A DNA stretch of 64,000 nucleotides, taken from the NCBI GenBank assembly GCA_009746045.1, contig RPFO01000175.1, positions 1,437,001-1,501,000 on the forward strand. Direction: 5' to 3'. The notes beneath the pieces were generated by a model, which ran no database searches, was not told the DNA's origin, and worked only from the letters and a program-made list of their open reading frames with translations. Origin of the DNA: Mesostigma viride. Lineage: Eukaryota > Streptophyta > Mesostigmatophyceae > Mesostigmatales > Mesostigmataceae. Shown piece by piece: positions 12,425-21,349 of the stretch. The translations under genes and the position numbers were made by a program. How positions within the stretch are numbered: the first letter of the stretch is position 1; each line of letters starts with the position of its first letter.

Positions 12425-12966
12425 ATGGCTGATGGGCGCCGTAGCAAACAGCAAGGCCCAGCCAGTGGAGGGAATAATGGGGGTGCTGGCAGCGGGACAG
12501 CCCACGTAGATGACGTGGGTGTCACCGGAGAGATTACCAATGTACCTCTAAATTAATAATAATAATACACATGCTGTTTCAGGTTTTGATCTCACCACTC
12601 AAGGTCTCCTAATAGTCAATCAGCTGCAACCAGTCACCTCAGACTCTAAGCCAAAGCAGGCAGAGGAGTTTGTGGAGGGACTAGAGGGGTTTCCAAGTTT
12701 GTACGGTGGTACTAACTATTACCAGATCTGGATAGGCAGCCAGACTTTTGGCAAATGCACAGACCCGATTAATAAAGACCTCACTAGGGAGTGCAAGAAG
12801 GCCAACAAGGCCTGGGCAGTCTACGTTGCAGAACTAAGGGAGCTGCTAGAGGACCAACGGAAGAAGGTGGGCATCCACTGGCAGGATAAGTACCAAGGGT
12901 GGGAGGTCAAGGGAGACCTCATCCAGAATTTTCTCAACTATTGTAAAATGGTTGAGGAGGGCAGGG
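12425..12966 (+). pseudogene. Alpha Copia gag, broken
   Basis: Starts MADGRRSK, as does gag of the 42082 element, and continues GTAHVDDVGVTGEIT. A stop/frame change follows at about 12555, then the frame resumes with GLEGFPSLYGG, YYQIWIGSQTFGK, KVGIHWQDKYQGWEVKGD. Homology to the intact copy ends exactly at 12966 (MVEEGR), where sequence beginning TGTTGCG takes over. Pol of this copy is absent from the neighbourhood. Confidence 0.85.
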
Positions 12967-13690
12967 TGTTGCGTCCCGGCCCTTAGAACGGGCGCAACAA
13001 TGGAATAAATTACTAAGGCAGTTTGGCATGTTGTCCTAGTTTGTATGGACTTTGGTAGTCATGTGATTTGGACTAGTTATTTTGGTCCTAGTAGGTCGTC
13101 ATGTATGACCTTCTAGGGGCTGGTGCAGTCGCGCCGCGCCAGTTCAGATCTTGCCTGTACTTATATGCGTGGATCCTGTAGTTGAGGGTCGATGTCGGCC
13201 CGGGGATCTTGCGTGGAATGCATGATTTGGAATTCTCTAGAGGCCGGATCGGCGCTGTATCTGCGCAGCCACAGGCCTAGGTTAAATTAGTCCAAGGACG
13301 AGAGTCTCGTCCTCTCTTGGTTTAATGAATGTAAAGTGCGATGACGCCTTCATATTAAACCTGGGGCAACTATCCATTTGTAATTGGTCTTGCTAGCCAT
13401 TACAAGTGTGTATCAATTAGCTTGGCATCAAGTCGTGGTGCCAGATATCTCACGACCCCAGTCGTGAAGCGCAATCTGCATTAGGCCACCTTGATTCTTC
13501 CTAATTCCGGCATGGTAGATCTTTCGCTACCTAGCTCAGGTTAGGTGTCTGGGCTGGGACATAACACTGGTTATCGGAGGAAAAATGTGCTGGAGAGGTT
13601 AGCTAACTCTCGCGGAGAGGGTTAGTGAGGCCAATTAGGATACCAAGGCGGAGCTTGGTGTAGATAGATTCCTGTATTCAACGATTGCTG
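12967..13690. mobile_element. LTR-like insertion in the broken gag
   Basis: Starts TG at the exact break of gag homology, with a hairpin of TGTTGCGTCCCG (12967-12978) and CGGGCGCAACA (12989-12999). It has no open frame and a TATA-like ACTTATATGCG near 13157. The right limit is not certain; ATTCAACG near 13676 may be the LTR end. Probably the LTR of another retrotransposon family. No target duplication could be confirmed. Confidence 0.45.
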
Positions 13691-13822
13691 ACGAGTCGAC
13701 GGCCAGCCCGTAAGGGATTCAACGGCGATTTAGACAGCGAGCGGCCAGTCAGGGATGCTCGGCGGGGCCAACCATGGTCCTGTGGTGAGGTGCTATCGAC
13801 AGTAGCGCCGCCATTACCCCAG

Positions 13823-13902
13823 TTTTCAACGACACCTAGTGGCGGCCAGAGCTCCGGCTTTCAACGACACCAGGTGGCGGCCAGTTCCGGGGTTCTCAAC
13901 GA
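13823..13902 (+). repeat. Short tandem TTCAACGACACC repeats
   Basis: Two roughly 36-base units contain TTTCAACGACACC and GTGGCGGCCAG, followed by a partial third (TCTCAACGAT). They lie just after the presumed LTR end and could be a leader or primer-binding region duplication. Confidence 0.55.
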
Positions 13903-14292
13903 TATTAACGATGGTACGTCACTTAGTTAGATTTAAAATCTTTATGAGCTATGCCTGCTGAGGGCTAGCTTACGCGCTCGCCTTCTCTCCGGATCCGCAC
14001 GCGTAGGGGGGTTTATGTTAAATGTCGTGCTCTCTATAGGCGTTTCTATGTCGTTTGTGCCAATGGACGTCGCGGAGACGCCCATCGTTGTTTGACCTGC
14101 AACGGGTCGTGGGGTGGATACCGTCTGGCTGCTGCCGACTATGTTGACGGTGTCTACCTCTGTGAGCCCCGCGGAGGGGAGTAGCGTAATGTGCACTTGC
14201 TCGCGTAGAGCTCACGAGTGCGTGTGCTGTGATAGACTCTGTCCTTCTTCCTCGTTGCGTTATGTGGTAACGTCACTGCACTTAGAGGTATT
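13903..14292. other. No recognised feature
   Basis: Only short frames without family resemblance. It lies between the LTR-like insertion and an inverted alpha LTR and is probably residual retrotransposon sequence. Confidence 0.4.
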
Positions 14293-14897
14293 AGTTGTGA
14301 GTGAATGCCGAAGATCGCCATGGCTCTTGCAGGAATGTTGCCTTTATTAGAATAATGGAAACACAGACGTAAGTCACGTCACTTCCAAGACTGCACGCAG
14401 CACAGACGACAAGGTCGCAGTGCCAAGAGAACGTGCACGTAAGAGCTAGCGTCCTGGTGCTACCAAGTCACACATATAACTTGCTAGGGACGCGTCCAAG
14501 TATTCAGCTGCACTGTCACAGCTGAACTGTCAATCAATTGATCACACAGACTCTGGCACGCCTTTGGCGCGCAGATCTATCAATTGTCCATACGGCTAGT
14601 CCTGTGGACCTATCCGTACATTACTCAGCATCAATTGTCTCATAGGTCCTGGCGCGCTACAGCACGCCTACCTATCAATTGACCATCAAGTCCTGTACAA
14701 GTCCTGTCAACGTCCTGCGGACTATGAAAGTGACACTTGTACATCCTGTGTCCGTACGCGCCCACAGTGGCGCGCCGGGTACTGTCGGCACAGCCTAGGA
14801 ACGTCATCACTTTTACGCCCCGTAACCAAATAAGGTGTTCAAGGTGCCGTTGGAAAGAGCGTAACAATCTCTATCCACCTAACGTAAATCCTTTCAT
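14293..14897 (-). repeat. Alpha Copia LTR, inverted copy (3' LTR)
   Basis: Reverse complement of the alpha LTR, beginning AGTTGTGAGTGAATG on the plus strand. The start hairpin is damaged: part of TTTACGTTAACT is missing at about 14895. It is flanked on the right by the alpha 3' noncoding/polypurine sequence, so it is the 3' LTR of a minus-strand element whose body has gone. Confidence 0.85.
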
Positions 14898-15049
14898 CTC
14901 CAATCCCTTCTTTTCTTTAGGGATCACATCCCCTGCCAGGGACCCTTGAAGTAGCTTGAAATGTCCTACAAAATAAGGCGTTCAAGGTGCCGTTGGAAAG
15001 AGCGTAACATTGATCTCTATCCACCTAACGTAAATCCTTTACGTTAACT
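14898..15049 (-). repeat. Alpha Copia 3' end plus second partial LTR
   Basis: 14898-14967 matches the sequence just before the 3' LTR of the 42082 element (49200-49277), including the polypurine tract AAAGAAAAGAAGGGATTGG. 14968-15049 repeats only the first ~80 bases of the LTR, ending in the intact CGTTAACT terminus. This shows a rearranged or recombined copy. Confidence 0.75.
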
Positions 15050-15107
15050 GTATTCCTGGGATCCCCTTTTCTCCTTCTTGCAAGCTTCTGCTAGCCTAAT
15101 ATGCAAT

Positions 15108-15467
15108 ATGTCTTTGAAAGGAAAGCGAAGAATAAACAAGGGTGGGCAATCTGGGTTTCCTTACTATGCAGTGGCCCATGACGGGGGGGAGGGTAGACCA
15201 GCCATATTTTATAGTTGGAAGACGTGTGAGGAACATATTAAAGAGAAGATACTGTCTAAGAGCTCTAATGCTAAGTGGAAAGGGTTTGATAACATAATAG
15301 ATGCAGATAGGTTTATTAGGGAGCATATGCCATTGCCTGAGGGTCTGCACACCACTCGTGAATGCTCTAAGCCACCCAGTCACAGCAAGGGAGACAGCAG
15401 TCAGGAGGTGGGGACAGCAGTTACAGTTACATTCTCCCAGCTGACCATTAGCTCTAGCAGACAATAG
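15108..15467 (+). CDS. Small protein with RNase H hybrid-binding / viroplasmin-like domain
   Basis: A 119-residue frame from ATG 15108. The N-terminal half, PYYAVAHDGGEGRPAIFYSW, then CEEHIKEK, AKWKGFDNIIDADRFIREH, follows the pattern of the hybrid-binding domain found at the N-terminus of eukaryotic RNase H1 and in caulimovirus-type viroplasmins (YAV..G...GIY..W..C...V......KKF....EA..FL). The rest is Ser/Thr-rich without a catalytic RNase H domain, so a nuclease is not expected from this frame alone. It sits between an inverted Copia end and an endonuclease ORF and may be a transposon accessory gene or a truncated RNase H1. A LINE or LTR origin is possible; I see no intron. Confidence 0.6.
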   Translation: MSLKGKRRINKGGQSGFPYYAVAHDGGEGRPAIFYSWKTCEEHIKEKILSKSSNAKWKGFDNIIDADRFIREHMPLPEGLHTTRECSKPPSHSKGDSSQEVGTAVTVTFSQLTISSSRQ

Positions 15468-15653
15468 AGGGGATTACTACTAGGGAACATAGTACTAGTA
15501 CCTAGGTCCTATATATATATTAAAAATATAATTACTTACAACAGAGTGAAATCACTCAAACCAAAGCAAACGCCCAGCTATAAACCTATATACAGAGCCA
15601 TGTCAAAGCTCTATACTACGATAAGACCAATGGAAACGCCTAACGGGAGGAAC

Positions 15654-16304
15654 CTAATAGCCCTGCTGCACCGCAAAATCAGCCCGCGTACGGCGGAGCA
15701 TGATGTCAGCCATGGCCCGAGTCAGCGCCACCGACAAGCGCTGACGCCAATATGACGTCCAGGTCCGCGCCGACCATGGGGCCCGCTGGCCCTCCAGGTC
15801 CAGCCGGTCCTCCCGGAGCCGGCAACACTCCTTGAAGAAGGCGGAGGTCAGGGGCCCCATGGCCCCAAACTCCTCCAGGACAAAGGGCACCACACGATGG
15901 TGCCCGACGTCGCCGTAGGCCAGGAGCTTGGCCCGCTCCGCCCGGTCCGCCGTGTAACCTGCCGTGAGGGAGGCCCCAGCCACGTGGCTAAGAGCCAAGG
16001 GCCGCGCCACCGAAACGTCAATAAGCAGATGCCGGCCACCCCCCTCAAAGTCCAGCACCACGATGTCAGGCCGGTGGTTGGGGGAATAGAAGGCAGCGCC
16101 ATCCGCATCCTCGGACCGGATGTTCGCGTGGGGGAAGACCGACCGAATCATGGCGAGCACCACCGTCAGGAGGACAGTGTGCAAATACAAATACCAATTC
16201 TGATTCTGTTGGCCCCCCATGCAGGCAAGGTAGTGAGTCCCCGTGGGATCCAGCGGCTGCCCACAGCTACCACAAGGCCGCCCGGCCGGAACAAGAGGCT
16301 GCAT
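15654..16304 (-). CDS. R2-type restriction-like endonuclease domain (non-LTR retrotransposon C-terminus)
   Basis: A 216-residue frame from ATG 16304. Near the N-terminus is a CCHC knuckle (CGSCGQPLDPTGTHYLAC, C-x2-C-x9-H-x4-C). It is followed by RPDIVVLDFEGG, HLLIDVSVARP and, further on, AERAKLLAYGD and PFVLEEFGAMGP. This is the order of the PD-(D/E)XK endonuclease at the C-terminus of R2/CRE-like LINEs (zinc knuckle, PD, ID, K-x3-Y). No reverse transcriptase lies upstream: the sequence runs into a (CT)n tract and a divergent ORF. It is either a 5'-truncated LINE that kept an ATG, or a stand-alone endonuclease gene. The uninterrupted frame favours a fairly recent or maintained copy. Confidence 0.7.
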   Translation of the reverse strand: MQPLVPAGRPCGSCGQPLDPTGTHYLACMGGQQNQNWYLYLHTVLLTVVLAMIRSVFPHANIRSEDADGAAFYSPNHRPDIVVLDFEGGGRHLLIDVSVARPLALSHVAGASLTAGYTADRAERAKLLAYGDVGHHRVVPFVLEEFGAMGPLTSAFFKECCRLREDRLDLEGQRAPWSARTWTSYWRQRLSVALTRAMADIMLRRTRADFAVQQGY

Positions 16305-16331
16305 ATATATATAGATCTATAGTACGTGGTT

Positions 16332-16332
<1 letters not shown>

Positions 16333-16404
<72 letters not shown>
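16333..16404 (+). repeat. (CT)36 microsatellite
   Basis: 72 bases of uninterrupted CT. It lies between two divergent ORFs (15654-16304 minus, 16455-17414 plus), where it could act as a GAGA-like promoter element or simply be an expanded repeat. Confidence 0.97.
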
Positions 16405-16410
<6 letters not shown>

Positions 16411-16454
16411 CTGGGGAGGTGTTGCCTGCAGTGTAAGGTATCGGTACGAGCACC

Positions 16455-17414
16455 ATGCCAACACGGAAAGCCACCAAAGAGACAGAAGAAGGGAACAGAG
16501 CAAGAGAATCAGAGAACAGAGAGATAGAACAGGTAGACAACCCAGAGCAAGGTATACAGGAGGTAGAGGTACCACCGCACGTCCAAGTAGGGACAGATAG
16601 AGGTGAGGTCATGGAGAGGTCTGCGGAAGGCTCCCCACGATCCAGAGACCAGGACCCCAGAGGCTCATCAGATGAGGACAATCTAGACTCCAGATTGGAA
16701 CAAGGGGGAGACGGGCGCAACCGGGAGATGCTCCAAGGGGGTTTCCAGCAGCAGCAACTGCAGCAGCCGCAGCAGCTACAACAGCAGCAGCACCCGCAGC
16801 AGCAGCAGCAGCTACAGCAGCAGCAACAACCCCAGTCGAGGTCACAGTTGCGGCCGCGGTACCCTGAGCAGCCCGGGCACGAGGATGAAGACACGCTGCA
16901 CTACCGTTATCGGCAGCCAGCCACGGAGCGACCATCGCATCCCTGGGCAGGGCGGGGTCGCCCCCTGGGACCTCCGCCGGCCCCAATGCACCGGGGCAGA
17001 CGTAGAGTGTCCTTTGGCAATACTTCCCTGTTACCCACGGTGTTGTGGAACTCGGATGATGACGGGGAGAACACTGGGGCAGATGGCGAATTCGGCGACT
17101 TAGAAGTGGCCGTGGATGATAACGAGGAACCAGCGGCACAGAGCCAGCCCTTCGGAGCTCATAGGCCACGGGCCCGGCTAGGGGATGACAGCAGCGCTAC
17201 CGCACACGACGAGGAGACCCAGACACCCGTCCAGCGACCTGTCCCCCAACCGCAGCGCCCACGGGCGAATGACAACAGCATTGTCCACTCGCCTGCTGTC
17301 GTCAGCAACCTGAATTTCAGCAGGGTGGCTTTGGATGACCCGGGGTACGAACACCCATCGTCTGTACAGGTGCGGCGGACGCACGGCACGCCGGCCAGAT
17401 CCGGATCTAGTTAG
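16455..17414 (+). CDS. Q-rich disordered protein, truncated by a Copia LTR
   Basis: A 319-residue frame starting MPTRKATKETEEG. It is rich in Glu, Arg and Pro, with a CAG-encoded glutamine block (QQQQLQQPQQLQQQQ, about 16747-16830) and phospho-site-like acidic stretches. No folded domain is recognised. The stop codon at 17412-17414 lies inside the LTR that begins at 17409 (AGTTAGCA), so the natural C-terminus has been removed. It may be the start of a LINE ORF, a retrotransposon gag-like N-terminus, or a host gene. Divergent orientation with the endonuclease ORF is notable, but a functional link is unproven. Confidence 0.5.
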   Translation: MPTRKATKETEEGNRARESENREIEQVDNPEQGIQEVEVPPHVQVGTDRGEVMERSAEGSPRSRDQDPRGSSDEDNLDSRLEQGGDGRNREMLQGGFQQQQLQQPQQLQQQQHPQQQQQLQQQQQPQSRSQLRPRYPEQPGHEDEDTLHYRYRQPATERPSHPWAGRGRPLGPPPAPMHRGRRRVSFGNTSLLPTVLWNSDDDGENTGADGEFGDLEVAVDDNEEPAAQSQPFGAHRPRARLGDDSSATAHDEETQTPVQRPVPQPQRPRANDNSIVHSPAVVSNLNFSRVALDDPGYEHPSSVQVRRTHGTPARSGSS

Positions 17415-18058
17415 CAACAAAGCCCAGAGCGTGAGCTCCTGGTCTTTCACGCGCACAACGGGATGAGCCAAAGTTGCAGGACAGCAACCTTTTAACCCGT
17501 GCACCAAGTCACGACCACGGTGGTCACTTCCACGTCCAATGTGGGCGCCCACGGCTCGTGCTTGCCAAGATAGCTGGTCATCCCCCATGACCAAGCTATA
17601 TCCTTTGCGTTGTTCCTCGTTCCCATCGGCGTGACGAGGCACGTGCAGGCGTGCAAGCAAATCCCCAACGTCCACTGGCATCAGTGCAGAGCCAGGACGA
17701 GCTGGATTTGCCTAGACTCTGCAACCTAGGAAGTACAGGACCTGTCACAAGCCTGCAAGGCCTAGTATCCTTGCAGTCCTGTGCCAGCTCCAGTACCCCA
17801 CCAGTCACAGGCTGCTGCTCCTCCTGGTCTACGTGGACCACAGTCACGTGATAGTCAGGCTAAGCCTGTGCAGGCACGGCCTGCCACGTGTCCTGTCCAC
17901 TATACCAGAGGACTGCACCTTAGTCGGCCACGGACGGCTAGGACTTCGGGACCTCATATCTTTCTCGTCCCTTGTCTGTTTCAGGCGGTCAGCACGGCGT
18001 TGGAAAGGTCTTTCCAAACTGCATCCACTTAGCATATTGGTTGCCCAAAATGCTAACT
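17409..18058 (-). repeat. Beta Copia 3' LTR, first copy
   Basis: 650 bases with inverted termini AGTTAGCA..TGCTAACT. On its right (upstream in element orientation) is the polypurine tract, seen on the plus strand as CCAACCCTTTCTTCTTTTGG. Nearly identical to the LTR at 19691-20342. Confidence 0.88.
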
Positions 18059-19065
18059 CCAACCCTTTCTTCTTTTGGAGCTGGACCAGCTTGAAACAAG
18101 CCTAACCTTGCTTGTGCCCACTCAGCCACAGACCACTTGGCCCCTTGAGGTTGATCAGACCTGCTAGGGCCCAGGATCCTGCCTCCTTTTGGGTAACAAC
18201 ATATATGCCCTTGGACCAGGCTAGGTGTACTGGCCAGTGGACCAGAGGTCACCCCAGGTTATCCCCTGACCCCTTGGTCAGCTCCCAACCTTTCCTTGGG
18301 AACTTGGTGCTAGATTAAAGTCAAGGCACATTACCTAGTCCAATGGCTGGGATTAAAGGATGCCAAGAACGTATTATTGTGAGTTCCTGATCTTTCACAG
18401 TTATCACAGGCGCCCGTTCTTATGGCGCCCGCCTTGGCCAAGCTTTCCCTTTTATGCTCAAAGAGACTTAGGTAGCACCCATGCAAATGCTGCCTTATTG
18501 GGGAGCCCATGTCATCACTGGGGGTTAAGCCCAGGAATCACTCGTGCCAGGCTGTGGCTCTGCTGGGGAATTGAACCCCACCCCAACCTCCAGGTTTATA
18601 GGTGACCTGGAACTTTGAACAAGAGAAACATCACAACCATGAGAACAACATGAGAATGACATGATTATGTTTTATTCAAGCATTATATAACCCAGAATGT
18701 GGCTCCCTGGCAACCATGTACCACATGGTCACACAACCAGGTTCTTTATTAGCAACAGGTTGGAAACAAGCACTAGAAAACATATGTACAGCAACCTGTA
18801 AGAACCAGCATTCGGGTTGCCCTTGCATGGCCTAACTGTTTGAGGCCAAAGGCGTCGACTTAAGTCCTGGCGACTCTTCTGAAACCCCATGGGGAGGGCC
18901 AGGCATGATTCTCAGCTGGTAGGAGTGCATTCCACACCAACTCCTGTCCAGGAGGGTGTACCTAACCCTGAAGGACCGGTTGTCAACCAGTAAGCACCAG
19001 TCACCACTTGGTACTTTGGTCAAACAACCCACTGGGGACACCCAAGCTGAAGCAAGGCCTGGTCT
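18059..19065 (-). other. Beta Copia 3' noncoding region with T-arm-like hairpin
   Basis: About 1 kb without frames, homologous to 20343-21349. It contains a T-arm-like hairpin at 18564-18580 (minus strand TGGGG-TTCAATT-CCCCA) and paired GGCGCCCG motifs at 18409 and 18424. Confidence 0.75.
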
Positions 19066-19690
19066 CTATGGCCGCCCGTGTAAGGGGTCCATGAGCCCAC
19101 GGAGCAGGGGGTACTGCCGCTCCGCCTTCTCCTCCAGCTTGGTGAGGGCATCTGCAGGGTTGTCCACACCAGGCACATGTTCAATGTGAGCTAGGTAGGA
19201 CATCTCCTTGAGCAGCAAGTAGTCAAGGTCCCTGCTTCTGGCCAGCTGCCTGTGCACAAATTGCACCATGCCCATGCTATCAGTCCTCACCAGTGTGTGC
19301 AGCTGCAACCTACAGGAAGCCACTTGACATAGCTGGTAGAAGAGCTCCCTCAAGTAAAGAGCAGTGTGCAGCCCTTCACAGATTGCCCTGCACTCAGCAA
19401 TATCATTGCTGGGTGTAACCCTGTTCTGCAACCAACTGTACCAGGTAACAAGTGAGGTGTGATCTTGCTCCAGGGTAACTAATGCTGCTGCCCTGCCCCT
19501 GACCTCTGTGACCTTCCTATTGTCCATAGAACTGTCTACATAGAGGATCATGTCAAGGGGCTTGTACAAATCCACAGGACCCAGTATAAGAGGGGGAGAC
19601 ATCATGACAGCCTGCACCACACTCTCAGCACCCACCTCAACTAGCTGGGAATCAGTAAGTCGACTCAAGACCAGCAAGTCAGGGGCACAT
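19066..19690 (-). pseudogene. Copia RNase H fragment
   Basis: A 203-residue frame identical in plan to the end of the 21350 pol: YVDSSMDNRKVTEVRGRAAA, AECRAICEGLH, RTDSMGMVQFVHRQ, ARSRDLDYLLLKEM, HVPGVDNPADALTKLEE. It is cut at its N-terminal side by the LTR at 19691. One active-site-area change against the longer copy (SNDIAECR for SSDIAECR). Confidence 0.9.
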
Positions 19691-20342
19691 AGTTAACAAC
19701 CAACGCCAGAGCGTGAGCTCCTGGTCTTTCACGCGCACAACGGGATGAGCCAAAGTTGCAGGACAGCAACCTTTTAACCCGTGCACCAAGCCACGACCAC
19801 GGTGAGCGGTTCCACGTCCAATGTGGGAGCCTCGGTTCGTGCTTGCCAAGATAGCTGGTCATCCCCCATGACCACCAAGCTATATCCTTTGCGTTGTTCC
19901 TCGTTCCCATCGGCGTGACGAGGCACGTGCAGGCGTGCAAGCAAATCCCCAACGTCCACTGGCATCAGTGCAGAGCCAGGACGAACTGGATTTGCCTAGA
20001 CTCTGCAACCTAGGAAGTACAGGACCTGTCACAAGCCTGCAAGGCCTAGTATCCTTGCAGCCCTGTGCCAGCTCCAGTATTCCACCAGTCACAGGCTGCT
20101 GCTCCTCCTGGTCTACGTGGACCACAGTCACGTGATAGTCAGGCTAAGCCTGTGCAGGCACGGCCTGCCACGTGTCCTGTCCACTATACCAGAGGACTGC
20201 GCCCTAGTCGGCCACGGACGGCTAGGACTTCGGGACCTCATATCTTTCTCGTCCCTTGTCTGTTTCAGGCGGTCAGCACGGCGTTGGAAAGGTCTTTCCA
20301 AACTGCATCCACTTAGCATATTGGTTGCCCAAAATGCTAACT
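19691..20342 (-). repeat. Beta Copia 3' LTR, second copy
   Basis: 652 bases, AGTTAACA..TGCTAACT on the plus strand. It begins exactly at the break of RNase H homology in the first copy. Confidence 0.88.
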
Positions 20343-20362
20343 CCAACCCTTTCTTCTTTTGG
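20343..20362 (-). promoter_or_regulatory. Polypurine tract of beta Copia
   Basis: The minus strand reads CCAAAAGAAGAAAGGGTTGG directly before AGTTAGCA, the LTR start. The equivalent AAGGG(A)TTGG|AGTT junction occurs at 18059, 27751 and 49277, which fixes the LTR start and supports plus-strand priming here. Confidence 0.75.
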
Positions 20363-21349
20363 AGCTGGACCAGCTTGAAACAAGCCTAACCTTGCTTGTG
20401 CCCACTCAGCCACAGACCACTTGGCCCCTTGAGGTTGATCAGACCTGCTAGGGCCCAGGGTCCTGCCTCCTTTGGGTAACAACATATCTGCCCTTGGACC
20501 ATGCAGGCTAGGTATACTGACCAGTGAATCAGAGGTCACCCCAGGTTATCCCCTGACCCCTTGGTCAGCTCCCAACCTTTCCTTGGGAACTTGGTGCTAG
20601 ATTAAAGTCAAGGCACATTACATAGTCCAATGGCTGGGATTAAAGGATGCCAAGAACGTATTATTGTGAGTTCCTGATCTTTCACAGTTATCACAGGCGT
20701 CCGTTCTTATGGCGCCCGCCTTGGCCATCCTTTCCCTTTTATGCTCAAAGAGACTCAGGTAGCACCCATGCAAATACTGCCTTATTGGGGAGCCCATGTC
20801 TTCACTGGGGGATCCCAGGAATCACTCATGCCAGGCTGTGGCTCTGCTGGGGAATTGAACCCCACCCCAATCTCCAGGTTTATAGGTGACCTGGAACTTT
20901 GCACGAGACAAACATTACAAACATGAGAACAACATGAGAATGACATGATTATGTTTTATTCAAGCATTATATAACCCAGAATGTGGCTCCATGGCAACCA
21001 TGGCCCACATGGTCACACAACCAGGTTCTTTATTAGCAACAGGTTGAAAACAAGCACTAGGAAACATATGTACAGCAACCTGTAAGAACCAGCATTCGGG
21101 TTGCCCTTGCATGGCCTAACTGTTTGAGGCCAAAGGCGTCGACTTAAGTCCTGGCGACTCTTCTGAACCCCATGGGGAGGGCCAGGCATGATTCTCAGCT
21201 GGTAGGAGTGACATTCCACACCAACTCCTGTCCAGGAGGGTGTACCTAACCCTGAAGGACCGGCTGTCAACCAGTAAGCACCAGTCACCACTTGGTACTT
21301 TGGTCAAGCAGCCCACTGGGGACACCCAAGCTGAAGCAAGGCCTGGTCT
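20363..21349 (-). other. Beta Copia 3' noncoding region, second copy
   Basis: Homologous to 18059-19065. The T-arm-like hairpin is at 20848-20864 (minus TGGGG-TTCAATT-CCCCA). Paired GGCGYCCG motifs lie at 20696 and 20711, one with a C-to-T change. Confidence 0.75.
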
